Shown one piece after another: positions 42,497 through 50,746 of a stretch of DNA of 64,000 nucleotides (its first letter is position 1; each line of letters begins with the position of its first letter). Origin of the DNA: Nocardioides baculatus (lineage in GTDB: Bacteria; Actinomycetota; Actinomycetes; Propionibacteriales; Nocardioidaceae). Where the stretch lies: positions 1 to 64,000 of the forward strand of contig NZ_JAERSG010000004.1 of the NCBI RefSeq assembly GCF_016735675.1. Reading direction: 5' to 3'. The notes beneath the pieces were generated by a model that was not told the origin of the DNA, searched no databases, and saw only the letters and a list, made by a program, of their open reading frames with translations. Position numbers and translations under genes: made by a program.

Positions 42497-43912
42497 TCAG
42501 CGCTGGGCGGGCCGCACGTCCGCGACCTCGCTGCTCGTGGCGAGCGGTGCCAGCGGCAGCACGGAGAGACCGCGGTCGCTCACCTCGAGCGACACCACGC
42601 CCGCGGTGCGGTCGAGCTGCACGAGGGCCAGCACGGCCTCGTCGGGCAGCCGGATCCGGGCCGCGGTGGAGGGGTCGAGCTCGACCCGTCGCTCGCGCAC
42701 GACGGCCTGCCCGTCCTCGTCCCACGCCTGGAGCGTCAGCACGCCCGGCGCGGTCGCGCCGACGACGACCAGCCGCTTGGAGCCGGCGGGCAGCGCCACG
42801 GCCGCCTCGTCGGTGACCGTCGGCCCGGCCGCGGAGAGTGCGAGGTCGTCGGAGATCCGCGTGCGCAGCGACGCGGTGACCGGGCCGGTGGCCTCGACCC
42901 TCAGCGCCTGCACGCCGGCGGCCTTCCTGCCACGCAGCACGCCGGAGAGGTCGACGTCGCGCACCGACGCCGGTGCGAGGGAGATCTCCTCCAGCCCCGA
43001 CGGTGCGAACTCGCTCTCCTCGCTCACCAGCTCGAGCGTCACCCGCACCTCGCTGTCGCCCGGGTTGGCCACGGTCAGCGTGCGGTCGGCGGCGCCCGTC
43101 CCGACCCCGGCGACGTACGACGTCGTGGCGGGCGCGACCTGCGACGGCAACCACTCGCGGACGGGTCGGTCGCGTCCCACGGGGTCGACCTGGTCGACCA
43201 CGCTCGAGGCCAGCCGGCCGCGCGACACCTGCACGCGCAGGGCGAGGGCGTCGCGGCTGGGGACGACCTGGCCGAGGTCGAAGGACTCCGAGCCGCCGCC
43301 CGGCACCCGGACGCCGCGCAGGGCCGGCACGTCGACCAGCGCGCTGCCGTCCCACACGGTGACGTCCGCGACGGCGGGCCCCTTGTCGGGGTTGACGAGG
43401 GTCAGGATCGAGGAGTGCTCGGCCGACGCTCCGACGCCCGTGAACCAGCGCTCCGGGACCGGTCGGTCGCAGTCGACCGCGGACCCTGCGCCCGAGCGTG
43501 TGACGACGAGGCCGGCGGCGAGGTCGCCGCTGCCGTTGACGACGACGGGCTCGCGCTCGGTGAGGGAGCCGATGCCGGCATCGATCGTGGTCGTGTCGTC
43601 GTCGCGTCCGACCCGCAGCGCGAGGTCGCCCGAGGCGAGCTCCCCGGAGCCCGGACCAGCGGCGCCGAGGCGCAGGTCGTCGGCGCCCGGGAGCCGGGCC
43701 GGGCAGACGGCGGTCGCCCGGTCGAGCGGGGCGCTCGTCGGCGCGTAGGAGGTCGGCGGCTCGTCGGCGGGTCGCACGATCGCGAGCGCGGCCACGGTGA
43801 GCAGCGGGATCGCCACGGCCAGGACGGTCAGGGGTGACGGACGACGGCCGGCGGCCTCGGCGACCCGGCGGCGGCCCACGGGTGGGGTCGGGGAGGAGGT
43901 GTGGTCAGACAT
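42497..43912 (-). CDS. DUF5719 family membrane-anchored protein
   Basis: The 471-residue protein has a short cytoplasmic N-terminus, one membrane segment (LTVLAVAIPLLTVAALAIV, about 28-46) and a large extracytoplasmic part made of beta-sandwich-like repeats (TLVNPDKGPAVADVTVWDG; TLTVANPGDSEVRVTLELVSEE; LTLQAWDEDGQAVV). This is the DUF5719 pattern. The gene overlaps the large glycosyltransferase gene by eight bases and always seems to follow it, so the two products probably act together in building or presenting an envelope glycan. No enzymatic motif is visible. Confidence 0.88.
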   Translation of the reverse strand: MSDHTSSPTPPVGRRRVAEAAGRRPSPLTVLAVAIPLLTVAALAIVRPADEPPTSYAPTSAPLDRATAVCPARLPGADDLRLGAAGPGSGELASGDLALRVGRDDDTTTIDAGIGSLTEREPVVVNGSGDLAAGLVVTRSGAGSAVDCDRPVPERWFTGVGASAEHSSILTLVNPDKGPAVADVTVWDGSALVDVPALRGVRVPGGGSESFDLGQVVPSRDALALRVQVSRGRLASSVVDQVDPVGRDRPVREWLPSQVAPATTSYVAGVGTGAADRTLTVANPGDSEVRVTLELVSEESEFAPSGLEEISLAPASVRDVDLSGVLRGRKAAGVQALRVEATGPVTASLRTRISDDLALSAAGPTVTDEAAVALPAGSKRLVVVGATAPGVLTLQAWDEDGQAVVRERRVELDPSTAARIRLPDEAVLALVQLDRTAGVVSLEVSDRGLSVLPLAPLATSSEVADVRPAQR

Positions 43913-46811
43913 CGGCCGGCTCCTCCCGGCGCTGCCTCACGGTCGGCGCCGCCAGCACGAGCGCGGCGATGATCGCGAGGCCCTGGAGCACCAGCAGCCC
44001 GGTGCGCCACCACGAGCGCGAGCTGTCCAGCGCGCCCGGGTCGAGTGGCCGGTCGACGCGCCAGGCACGGGTGCTGCGGTCCTCCGCACTGGCCTGGTCG
44101 AGACCCGCGGTCGCGTCGAGCAGGGAGGAGATCTGCCCGTCCGCGGGTGAGGTCAGCACGACGTACTCCACGCCCCGGTCGCCGAGCTCCGCGACCACCG
44201 CGGGCGTCGGCGACGAAACGAGGGTGCGTACGTCGTCGGTGAGCGCGGTGTCCTCGGCGGCGAGGGTGAGGACCTCGTCCTCGCCGACGGTGGTGCCGTC
44301 GTCGCGGCGGATGCGGTAGGTGATGCCGTCCTCGACGGAGCCGCTGACCACGAGGACGCCGTGCTCCTGGCCGAGCAGCGAGCTCTGCTGCATGTAGACC
44401 GGGACGGTGCTCTCCGCGTCGCGCGCGAGGGCGTTGCCCGGAGTGGTGAGCCACCAGCCGAGCCCGCCCAGCGGGACGAGGGCGGCGACGACCGCGAGGG
44501 CCGTGGCCAGGCCGCGCTGCCACCACGGGTGGTGCTCGTCGAGGCGGCGGAGGTAGGCGTCGGCGCCCAGCACCGCGGCCACGATCGACGTGCCCTGGAG
44601 GATCACGACGAAGAGGCCGAGGCTCGGGCGGGTGGTGACCGACGGCAGGTCCAGGCTCACGTGCGACAGCACGCCCGAGACGACCGCGGCGGCGAGCGCG
44701 ACGATCCAGCAGATGACGACGGGCACGCGCGTGCGCCGCGGGACGAGGGCGACGAGCGCCAGCGCACCCAGCACCGCGCCGAGCCAGGCGGGTGCGCCGA
44801 GGTCGTTGAGCCGGCCGGTCAGCAGCCCTCCGAAGGTGACCTGGTCGACGGTGAGCCGGCCCGCCTCGAGGAGCAGCCCGGACGCCGAGCCGGTCGTCAC
44901 CAGCGGGATCAGCCAGGGCGCCAGCAGCACCGGGGTGGCGGCGACCGCCACGACCGGCGGCCCCCAGCTGTCGCGCTCCCTGAGCAGCCGCGGCGAGATG
45001 ACCGCCGCGGAGCCGAGGACCACGGCGGTGGCGAGCAGCGCGAAGAGCCAGAGCCCCGGGACGAAGGCGGCGCCGAGCGCGAGCAGGAGGGCCGTACGCC
45101 ACGCGGCGCGCCACCGGCGGTCGCGGTCGGGATCGACGAAGCCCAGCGCGGCGTGGGCGGCCCACGGCAGGAGCGCCGCGACGGCGACGGTGCCGAACCG
45201 GCCCTCTGCCCAGGCGCCGGAGGCCACCGGCACGAGGGCGTAGGTCAGCGCGCCCCACACGACGAGCCAGCGCGGCAGGCCGAGGGGGTCGACGAGGCGA
45301 CCCACGACCTTGAGCAGCCGCCAGGCGCCCCAGGCGGCGAACGGCACGGCCAGCAGCATCAGGGCCGACACGACCGCGCCGGTGTGCCCGAGCATCAGCC
45401 ACGCCGCGACGGCGAACGGCAGGACGTAGGCCGGGGCCGGCACGTCGGTGCCGGTGCCGAGCGGCAGCCAGGTCGCGACGTGCAACGACCACCAGTCCGA
45501 GGCGGCGGCGGGCACCGGCGACAACGCCCCGCCGACGATCGAGCCGAAGGCCTCGCGCGCGGCCACCAGCGACAGCACACCGAAGAGCACCAGCACGACC
45601 GCGACCGGGTTGGTGAAGAAGCGCGCGACCAGCCCGCTGTCGGTCAGGTAGGCCTCCTCGTCGTCCTCCCCCGACCCCGAGGACGACCCACGCCGCTGCT
45701 GGGCAGCCGGCACGGGGTCCGGGGTCCGGGCAGCGCGCCGACGCTCGGCGACGTCGGCGGCCTGGCCGGTCAGCGCCGAGGCGAGGTCGGTGACGAAGTC
45801 GAGGCCGTGCCGGTAGGGCAGCCACGCGGGCGCCAGCAGGTGGCGCACGTCGGCCGGCTCGCCGGTGCGACGGCCGGCGCGCTCCCGGCGCGCGGCCAGG
45901 ACCTGGCCGGGTCGGCCGTGCACCGACAGGACGGCGGCCAGCTCGTCGAAGCCCTCGCCCGCTGCACGCACCGAGAAGAAGCCGAGCACCCGGAGGATCG
46001 AGCCGACGAAGAGGCGGACGTAGTGCCAGGCGAAGCTGCGCCCCGACACGTTGGCCAGCGAGGTGAGCAGCGCGGCTCGTCGCTCCTGGTAGTGCGTGTG
46101 GCGCCCCGTGAGCGGCGTACGTCGGATGCCGCGGTGCGCAGCCTCGGCGTGGAACACCACGGCCTGCGGCACCACGATGGTGCGGTAGCCGGCCAGCGCG
46201 GCGCGCCAGCCGAAGTCGATGTCGTTGCCGAAGATCGGCAGGTCCTCGTCGAGCCCGCCCAGTGCCTCGAGCACCTCGCGGCGCACCAGCATGCCGGCGG
46301 TGTTGACCGCGAGGACCTCGCGGACCTCGTCGTGCTGGCCCTGGTCGTACTCGCCGCGCTCGAGGCCGGTCTCGCGGCGACCGGTGCCGGTGATCGTCAG
46401 GCCGACCTCGAGGAGGCGGCGCAGGGACGGCCACTCGCGCAGCTTGGGTCCGAGGATCGCCGCGTCGGGGTGCTCCTCGGCGGCGGCGAGCAGCTCGGCG
46501 AGGGCGCTCGGAGCGGGGTTGCTGTCGTCGTGCAGCAGCCAGACCCACTCATCGGGTCCCGCGGCGGGGGCGAGCGCCAGGCCGTGGCGTACGGCCGCGG
46601 GGTAACTGGTGGAGCCGTGGACGACGTCGATCAGGTGGTCCGGACCGGCCGTCGAGACCGCGGCCCGGACGAGCTCGACGCTGTCGTCGCGGCTCGTGGT
46701 GTCGACGGCGACGACGCGGTCGACCGGGTGGGTCTGCCCGATCAGACCAGCGAGAACGGCCGGCAGCCACCGCGCCCCGTCATGGCTGACGAGAAGCGCT
46801 GTGACGGACAC
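43905..46811 (-). CDS. Large GT2-family glycosyltransferase with multi-spanning membrane domain
   Basis: The 968-residue protein starts with a GT-A glycosyltransferase domain (1-310; VTALLVSHDGARWLPAVLAGLI; WLLHDDSNPAP as the DxD-like site; VNTAGMLVRREVLEALGGLDEDLPIFGNDIDFGWR). From about 395 it has roughly a dozen membrane segments, then an extracytoplasmic C-terminal part and a last helix (TGLLVLQGLAIIAALVLAA). It likely transfers a sugar to a membrane-bound acceptor at the surface. It forms an operon with DUF5719 and lies beside whiB2, cofD and cofE. TAAGGT six bases before the GTG suggests a leaderless start. Confidence 0.9.
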   Translation of the reverse strand: MSVTALLVSHDGARWLPAVLAGLIGQTHPVDRVVAVDTTSRDDSVELVRAAVSTAGPDHLIDVVHGSTSYPAAVRHGLALAPAAGPDEWVWLLHDDSNPAPSALAELLAAAEEHPDAAILGPKLREWPSLRRLLEVGLTITGTGRRETGLERGEYDQGQHDEVREVLAVNTAGMLVRREVLEALGGLDEDLPIFGNDIDFGWRAALAGYRTIVVPQAVVFHAEAAHRGIRRTPLTGRHTHYQERRAALLTSLANVSGRSFAWHYVRLFVGSILRVLGFFSVRAAGEGFDELAAVLSVHGRPGQVLAARRERAGRRTGEPADVRHLLAPAWLPYRHGLDFVTDLASALTGQAADVAERRRAARTPDPVPAAQQRRGSSSGSGEDDEEAYLTDSGLVARFFTNPVAVVLVLFGVLSLVAAREAFGSIVGGALSPVPAAASDWWSLHVATWLPLGTGTDVPAPAYVLPFAVAAWLMLGHTGAVVSALMLLAVPFAAWGAWRLLKVVGRLVDPLGLPRWLVVWGALTYALVPVASGAWAEGRFGTVAVAALLPWAAHAALGFVDPDRDRRWRAAWRTALLLALGAAFVPGLWLFALLATAVVLGSAAVISPRLLRERDSWGPPVVAVAATPVLLAPWLIPLVTTGSASGLLLEAGRLTVDQVTFGGLLTGRLNDLGAPAWLGAVLGALALVALVPRRTRVPVVICWIVALAAAVVSGVLSHVSLDLPSVTTRPSLGLFVVILQGTSIVAAVLGADAYLRRLDEHHPWWQRGLATALAVVAALVPLGGLGWWLTTPGNALARDAESTVPVYMQQSSLLGQEHGVLVVSGSVEDGITYRIRRDDGTTVGEDEVLTLAAEDTALTDDVRTLVSSPTPAVVAELGDRGVEYVVLTSPADGQISSLLDATAGLDQASAEDRSTRAWRVDRPLDPGALDSSRSWWRTGLLVLQGLAIIAALVLAAPTVRQRREEPADV

Positions 46812-46817
46812 CGGAGC

Positions 46818-46823
46818 ACCTTA
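46818..46823 (-). promoter_or_regulatory. -10 element TAAGGT before the large glycosyltransferase gene
   Basis: TAAGGT on the minus strand is followed by six bases and the GTG at 46811. No ribosome binding site is visible. Confidence 0.4.
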
Positions 46824-46863
46824 GCGAGGCGCTCCACAGGGCCAAAAATGCCCCGAGGACGAC

Positions 46864-47121
46864 TCAGACGGCGCGCTTCTTGAGCTTGCGGCGCTCCCTC
46901 TCGGACAGACCGCCCCAGATGCCGAAGCGCTCGTCGTTCATCAGTGCGGACTCGAGGCACTCGTCGCGCACCTCGCAGGTGAGGCACACCTTCTTGGCCT
47001 CGCGAGTGGAGCCGCCCTTCTCGGGGAAGAACGCCTCGGGATCGGTCTGCGCGCACAGCGCGCGGTCCTGCCATCCCAGCTCCTCGCCCTCAGGCTCGAG
47101 GAGGAACAGTTCTGCTCTCAT
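46864..47121 (-). CDS. whiB2: WhiB-family iron-sulfur transcription factor (WhiB2/WhmD type)
   Basis: The 85-residue protein has the four iron-sulfur cysteines C23, C46, C49 and C55 (ALCAQTDPEAFFPEKGGSTREAKKVC, LTC, EVRDEC), the turn GIWGGLSERER at 67-77 and a basic tail KLKKRAV that contacts DNA with sigma factor. The EAFFPEKGGSTREAK stretch and the neighbours cofD/cofE identify the WhiB2 branch, which controls septation genes in mycobacteria and Streptomyces (WhiB). The ATG at 47121 is chosen; a start 19 codons upstream is possible. A promoter is visible at 47186-47215. Confidence 0.95.
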   Translation of the reverse strand: MRAELFLLEPEGEELGWQDRALCAQTDPEAFFPEKGGSTREAKKVCLTCEVRDECLESALMNDERFGIWGGLSERERRKLKKRAV

Positions 47122-47185
47122 GGGTGATACGCCCTTTCGACCCTGCCAGAGAAGTGGCACTGCAAGCGTGAACGACACTGTGGGA

Positions 47186-47215
47186 ATTACATGCCTGTCG
47201 TACCCCGCAAGTCAA
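47186..47215 (-). promoter_or_regulatory. Candidate promoter of whiB2
   Basis: On the minus strand TTGACT (47215-47210) and TGTAAT (47191-47186) are spaced by 18 bases, close to the vegetative sigma consensus. It lies 65 bases before the whiB2 ATG, giving a leader of about 58 bases. It shares the gap with the divergent cofD gene. Confidence 0.5.
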
Positions 47216-47259
47216 GCCCGGATCTGATATGGCCAAACGCCGTACGGCAGGCTGGTCCT

Positions 47260-48279
47260 GTGCCATCATCCACGCCGCCGCTCAGCCGTATCACCGTCCT
47301 GTCGGGAGGTGTCGGCGGGGCAAGGTTCGTCCAGGGACTGCTGCACGGCCTGCGCTCCGGCGCGGTGCCCGGCGGCTCCGCCGACACCGAGGTCACCGTC
47401 ATCGCCAACACCGCCGACGACTGGTGGATCCACGGGCTCAAGGTGTGCCCCGACCTCGACACCCTGATGTACACCCTCGGGGACGGGATCGACGTCGAGC
47501 GCGGCTGGGGCAGGCGTGACGAGACGTGGAGCGCGAAGACCGAGCTCGAGGCCTACGGCGTCGAGCCGACCTGGTTCGGGCTCGGCGACCGCGACATCGC
47601 CACCCACCTCGTACGCACCCAGATGCTCGAGGCCGGGTTCACGCTCTCGCAGGTGACCGAGGCCCTCTGCCGACGCTGGCAGCCGGGGGTGCGGCTGCTG
47701 CCGATGAGCGACGACCGCGTCGAGACCCACATCGCCATCGCGGACCCCGACAGCCCGAGCGGGCGGTCGGTGGTCCACTTCCAGGAGTACTGGGTGCGGC
47801 TCCGGGCCGCGGTGCCGGCCGAGACCGTCCTCGTCGTCGGCCAGGAGGCCGCCACACCGGCTCCCGGCGTCCTCGACGCCATCGCCGATGCCGACCTCGT
47901 GGTGCTGCCGCCGTCCAACCCGGTCGTCTCGGTCGGCACCATCCTCGGCGTGCCCGGGATCCGCGACGCGGTGCACGCGACCACCGCACCGGTGGTGGGC
48001 CTCTCCCCCATCGTCGGCGACTCCCACGTCCACGGCATGGCCGCCCAGATGCTGACCAGCATCGGCGTGGAGGTGAGCGCGGGCGCCGTCGGCGCGCACT
48101 ACGGCCCCCGGTCGGCCGGCGGCGTGCTCGACGGCTGGCTGGTCGACACCCGCGACGCCGACCAGGTCCCCGGGCTCGAGGCGGTCGGGCTGCGCGCCCG
48201 CGCCGTCCCGCTGATGATGAGCGACCCCGCCGCGACGGCTGTCATGGCGGCGGCGGCCGCGGAGCTCGTCGCGTCGTGA
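47260..48279 (+). CDS. cofD: 2-phospho-L-lactate transferase (FbiA), coenzyme F420 synthesis
   Basis: The 339-residue enzyme has the CofD signature [21 protein letters not shown] at the N-terminus, then [28 protein letters not shown] with the metal- and Fo-binding residues, [12 protein letters not shown] and [24 protein letters not shown]. It joins a phospho-lactyl or phosphoenolpyruvyl group to Fo to give (dehydro)F420-0. The GTG at 47260 gives the usual N-terminus. The stop overlaps the cofE start (GTGA), as in other actinobacteria. It corresponds to Rv3261. Confidence 0.97.
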   Translation: MPSSTPPLSRITVLSGGVGGARFVQGLLHGLRSGAVPGGSADTEVTVIANTADDWWIHGLKVCPDLDTLMYTLGDGIDVERGWGRRDETWSAKTELEAYGVEPTWFGLGDRDIATHLVRTQMLEAGFTLSQVTEALCRRWQPGVRLLPMSDDRVETHIAIADPDSPSGRSVVHFQEYWVRLRAAVPAETVLVVGQEAATPAPGVLDAIADADLVVLPPSNPVVSVGTILGVPGIRDAVHATTAPVVGLSPIVGDSHVHGMAAQMLTSIGVEVSAGAVGAHYGPRSAGGVLDGWLVDTRDADQVPGLEAVGLRARAVPLMMSDPAATAVMAAAAAELVAS

Positions 48280-49208
48280 GCAGGCTCGAGGTCTGGGCAC
48301 CCGACGGCGTGCCCGAGGTCGCCGCGGGCGACGACCTCGCCGGCCTCGTGCTGGCCGCACTGGCCGACGGGGCAGCCGGGGCAGCCGGCCTTGCGGACGG
48401 CGACGTCGTGTCGGTGACGAGCAAGGTCGTGAGCAAGGCCGAGGGCCGGACCCGCGCGGGCGAGCGGGACGCCGCGGTCGACGTGGAGACCGTACGGATC
48501 GTGGCGCGGCGCGGTGCCACCCGCATCGTGCGGCACCGGCTCGGGCTGACGATGGCAGCCGCCGGCGTCGACGCGTCCAACGTGGAGAAGGGCTCGATCG
48601 TGCTCCTCCCGCTCGACCCGGACGCCTCGGCACGGTCGCTGCGCCGCGAGATCCACGAGCGCGCCGGGGTCAACGTCGGCGTGATCGTCACCGACACCGC
48701 CGGGCGGGCGTGGCGCGAGGGCCAGACCGACATCGCCATCGGGGCGGCCGGGTTGCTGGTGGCCGAGGACTTCGCCGGCCGCACCGACCCCTACGGCAAC
48801 CAGCTCGCCGTCACCCTCCCGGCCGTCGCCGACGAGCTCGCCGGCGCCGCCGAGCTCGCGCAGGGCAAGCTGGCCGGCCGGCCCGTCGCCGTGATCCGCG
48901 GCAGGGCGGACCTGGTGCTGCCGCCCGGCGAGGACGGTCCCGGCGCCACCGCGCTGGTCCGCGCTGACGGGCACGACCTGTTCGGCTGGGGCGCCCGCGA
49001 GGCCGTCGTACGGGCGCTGGCGGGCGCGGCCGCGGACCGGCACCCCTTCGGCGCACCCGCCCCCGAGGACGAGCTGCAGGCCGCGCTCGACCGGCTGCCC
49101 GACCGGGCCGACCGGACCGCCGTGCAGGCGGTCTGCTTCGCCCACGGCTGGGTCGTCGACGGGTGGGAGAACGACGGCGTGTGCCGCGTCTCACCCGCGA
49201 CTACGTAG
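48276..49208 (+). CDS. cofE: Coenzyme F420:L-glutamate ligase (FbiB N-domain type)
   Basis: The 310-residue protein matches Cof[39 protein letters not shown], then [23 protein letters not shown] with the metal-binding Asp, and [28 protein letters not shown]. It adds glutamates to F420-0. Mycobacterial FbiB carries a further nitroreductase-like domain of about 200 residues that reduces dehydro-F420-0; here only a tail of about 70 residues follows, so that domain is absent. A separate reductase elsewhere would be needed if the dehydro route is used. Coupled to cofD by a GTGA overlap. Confidence 0.95.
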   Translation: MSRLEVWAPDGVPEVAAGDDLAGLVLAALADGAAGAAGLADGDVVSVTSKVVSKAEGRTRAGERDAAVDVETVRIVARRGATRIVRHRLGLTMAAAGVDASNVEKGSIVLLPLDPDASARSLRREIHERAGVNVGVIVTDTAGRAWREGQTDIAIGAAGLLVAEDFAGRTDPYGNQLAVTLPAVADELAGAAELAQGKLAGRPVAVIRGRADLVLPPGEDGPGATALVRADGHDLFGWGAREAVVRALAGAAADRHPFGAPAPEDELQAALDRLPDRADRTAVQAVCFAHGWVVDGWENDGVCRVSPATT

Positions 49209-49270
49209 ACTCTGCCAGCGCAGCCCCACCGGCTGCCCCTCCAGCAGTCGACCGAGAGACCCAGAGCACC

Positions 49271-50008
49271 GTGGCCAAGCAGGCAAAGACCGACCGTCAG
49301 GCGGTCATCGACTCCATCCGCTCCCAGCAGGCGAAGGGTGAGAACCGACGCGGCATGGCCATCGTGGGCGTGTGCGTCCTCGTCGCCGTCCTCATCGTGG
49401 GCGCCGCGGCCTACAAGCCCATCACGGACTGGTACAGCCTGCGCTCCTACGCCTCCGACTCGCTGGGCGAGATCGGCGCCAAGGCCTCGGTCTGCCAGAA
49501 GGTCGTGACTAAGAAGGCCGAGGGCAACCAGGACCACGTCGAGGTCGGCACGCCCATGAGCTACCCCGACGCCCCGCCGGCCTTCGGCCAGCACTGGAAC
49601 ATGTGGGACAGCATGGACCGCAAGCTCTACACGACCTCGGACCGTCCCGAGCTCGGCGAGCTGGTGCACAACCTCGAGCACGGCTTCACGATCCTCTGGT
49701 ACGACAAGACGATCGCCGACAGCGACGCCAAGATGGACGTGCTCCGCGGCATCGCCTCCAAGCTCCAGGGCACCACCAACCTCCGTGACAAGTTCAAGGC
49801 CGTGCCGTGGACCTCCGAGGACGGCAAGGCGTTCCCGAAGGGCCAGCACGTCGCCCTCACCCACTGGTCCGTCGGCGGTGCCGGCGAGACCGACCCGAGC
49901 AAGCAGGTCGGCGTCTGGCAGTACTGCTCCGACGTGAGCGGTGCCGCGCTGGAGACGTTCATGCAGGACTACCCCTACATGGACTCCCCCGAGCCCAACG
50001 CCGTCTGA
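49271..50008 (+). CDS. DUF3105 family membrane protein
   Basis: The 245-residue protein has a short cytoplasmic Lys/Gln-rich N-terminus (AKQAKTDRQAVIDSIRSQQAKGE), one membrane helix (AIVGVCVLVAVLIVGAAAY, about 30-48) and an extracytoplasmic DUF3105 domain with VEVGTPMSYPDAPPAFGQHWNMWDSMDRKLYTTSDRPELGELVHNLEHGF. The histidines in GQHW and HNLEHG are the conserved residues and could bind a metal. Function is unknown. The GTG at 49271 fits the usual N-terminus; an in-frame start upstream would overlap cofE. Confidence 0.9.
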   Translation: MAKQAKTDRQAVIDSIRSQQAKGENRRGMAIVGVCVLVAVLIVGAAAYKPITDWYSLRSYASDSLGEIGAKASVCQKVVTKKAEGNQDHVEVGTPMSYPDAPPAFGQHWNMWDSMDRKLYTTSDRPELGELVHNLEHGFTILWYDKTIADSDAKMDVLRGIASKLQGTTNLRDKFKAVPWTSEDGKAFPKGQHVALTHWSVGGAGETDPSKQVGVWQYCSDVSGAALETFMQDYPYMDSPEPNAV

Positions 50009-50025
50009 GGCTCGCACCGCTCCCG

Positions 50026-50733
50026 ATGGCCACCTTCGCCGAGGTGCTCGCCGCCCAGCTGCGGCGGGACCCGGGTCGACCGCTCCTGACGTTCTACGAC
50101 CACGCCACGGACGAGCGCGTCGAGCTGTCGGTGACGACGTACGCCAACTGGGTGGCGAAGGCCGCCGGCCTCCTCACCGAGGTGGCCGACCTCGAGCGCG
50201 GGATGGCGCTGCGCATCGACCTGCCGCCCCACTGGCTGTCGCCGGTGTTCCTCGGCGCTGCGTGGAGCGTCGGCCTGCGCGTCACGACCGGTGACGAACC
50301 GGACGCCGTCGTCTGCGGCCCCGACACCCTCGGGGCCTGGGCTCCGCGCGCGGGTCGGCTGCCGGTGCTGGCGTGCAGCCTGCGGCCGCTGGGCGTCCGC
50401 TTCGCCGAGCCGCTCCCGGCCGGCGTGCTCGACGTGGGCGTCGAGATCTGGTCGCAGCCCGACGGCTGGACCGCGTGGGACCCGCCCACCGACGACGACC
50501 TCGCCACCGACGACCTGACGCAGCGGGAGGTGAACGAGCTGACGGCCGCCGCCGGGAGTTCTCTCACCGACGGCGGCCGTCTCCTCTCGGTGGCCGACCC
50601 GGCTTCCCCACCAGGAATGGCCACCTTCACCGAGCCCCTCGGACGAGGAGGCTCGCTGGTCCTTGTCCGCAATCCCGACCCGGACCGCCTCGACGGCGTC
50701 CACGACGCCGAGCGGGCGACTGCCCGAGCCTGA
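50026..50733 (+). CDS. TIGR03089 family protein (AMP-binding-domain remnant)
   Basis: The 235-residue protein matches TIGR03089, an actinobacterial family similar to the N-terminal half of acyl-CoA synthetases: MATFAEVLAAQLRRDPGRPLLTFYDHATDERVELSVTTYANWVAK, RIDLPPHWLSPVFLGAAWSVGLRV. The catalytic ATP-binding loop and the C-terminal lid of real AMP-binding enzymes are missing, so it is not expected to activate acids. It starts 17 bases after DUF3105 and ends convergent with the amidase gene. Confidence 0.88.
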   Translation: MATFAEVLAAQLRRDPGRPLLTFYDHATDERVELSVTTYANWVAKAAGLLTEVADLERGMALRIDLPPHWLSPVFLGAAWSVGLRVTTGDEPDAVVCGPDTLGAWAPRAGRLPVLACSLRPLGVRFAEPLPAGVLDVGVEIWSQPDGWTAWDPPTDDDLATDDLTQREVNELTAAAGSSLTDGGRLLSVADPASPPGMATFTEPLGRGGSLVLVRNPDPDRLDGVHDAERATARA

Positions 50734-50746
50734 CCGCGGCTCCCGC

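Noticed and set aside
46824..46863. T-run (ATTTTT on the minus strand) after whiB2 as an intrinsic terminator
   Set aside because: Only a 4-bp GGGC/GCCC pairing is available and the T-run lies in the loop rather than after the stem, so the signal is too weak to list.
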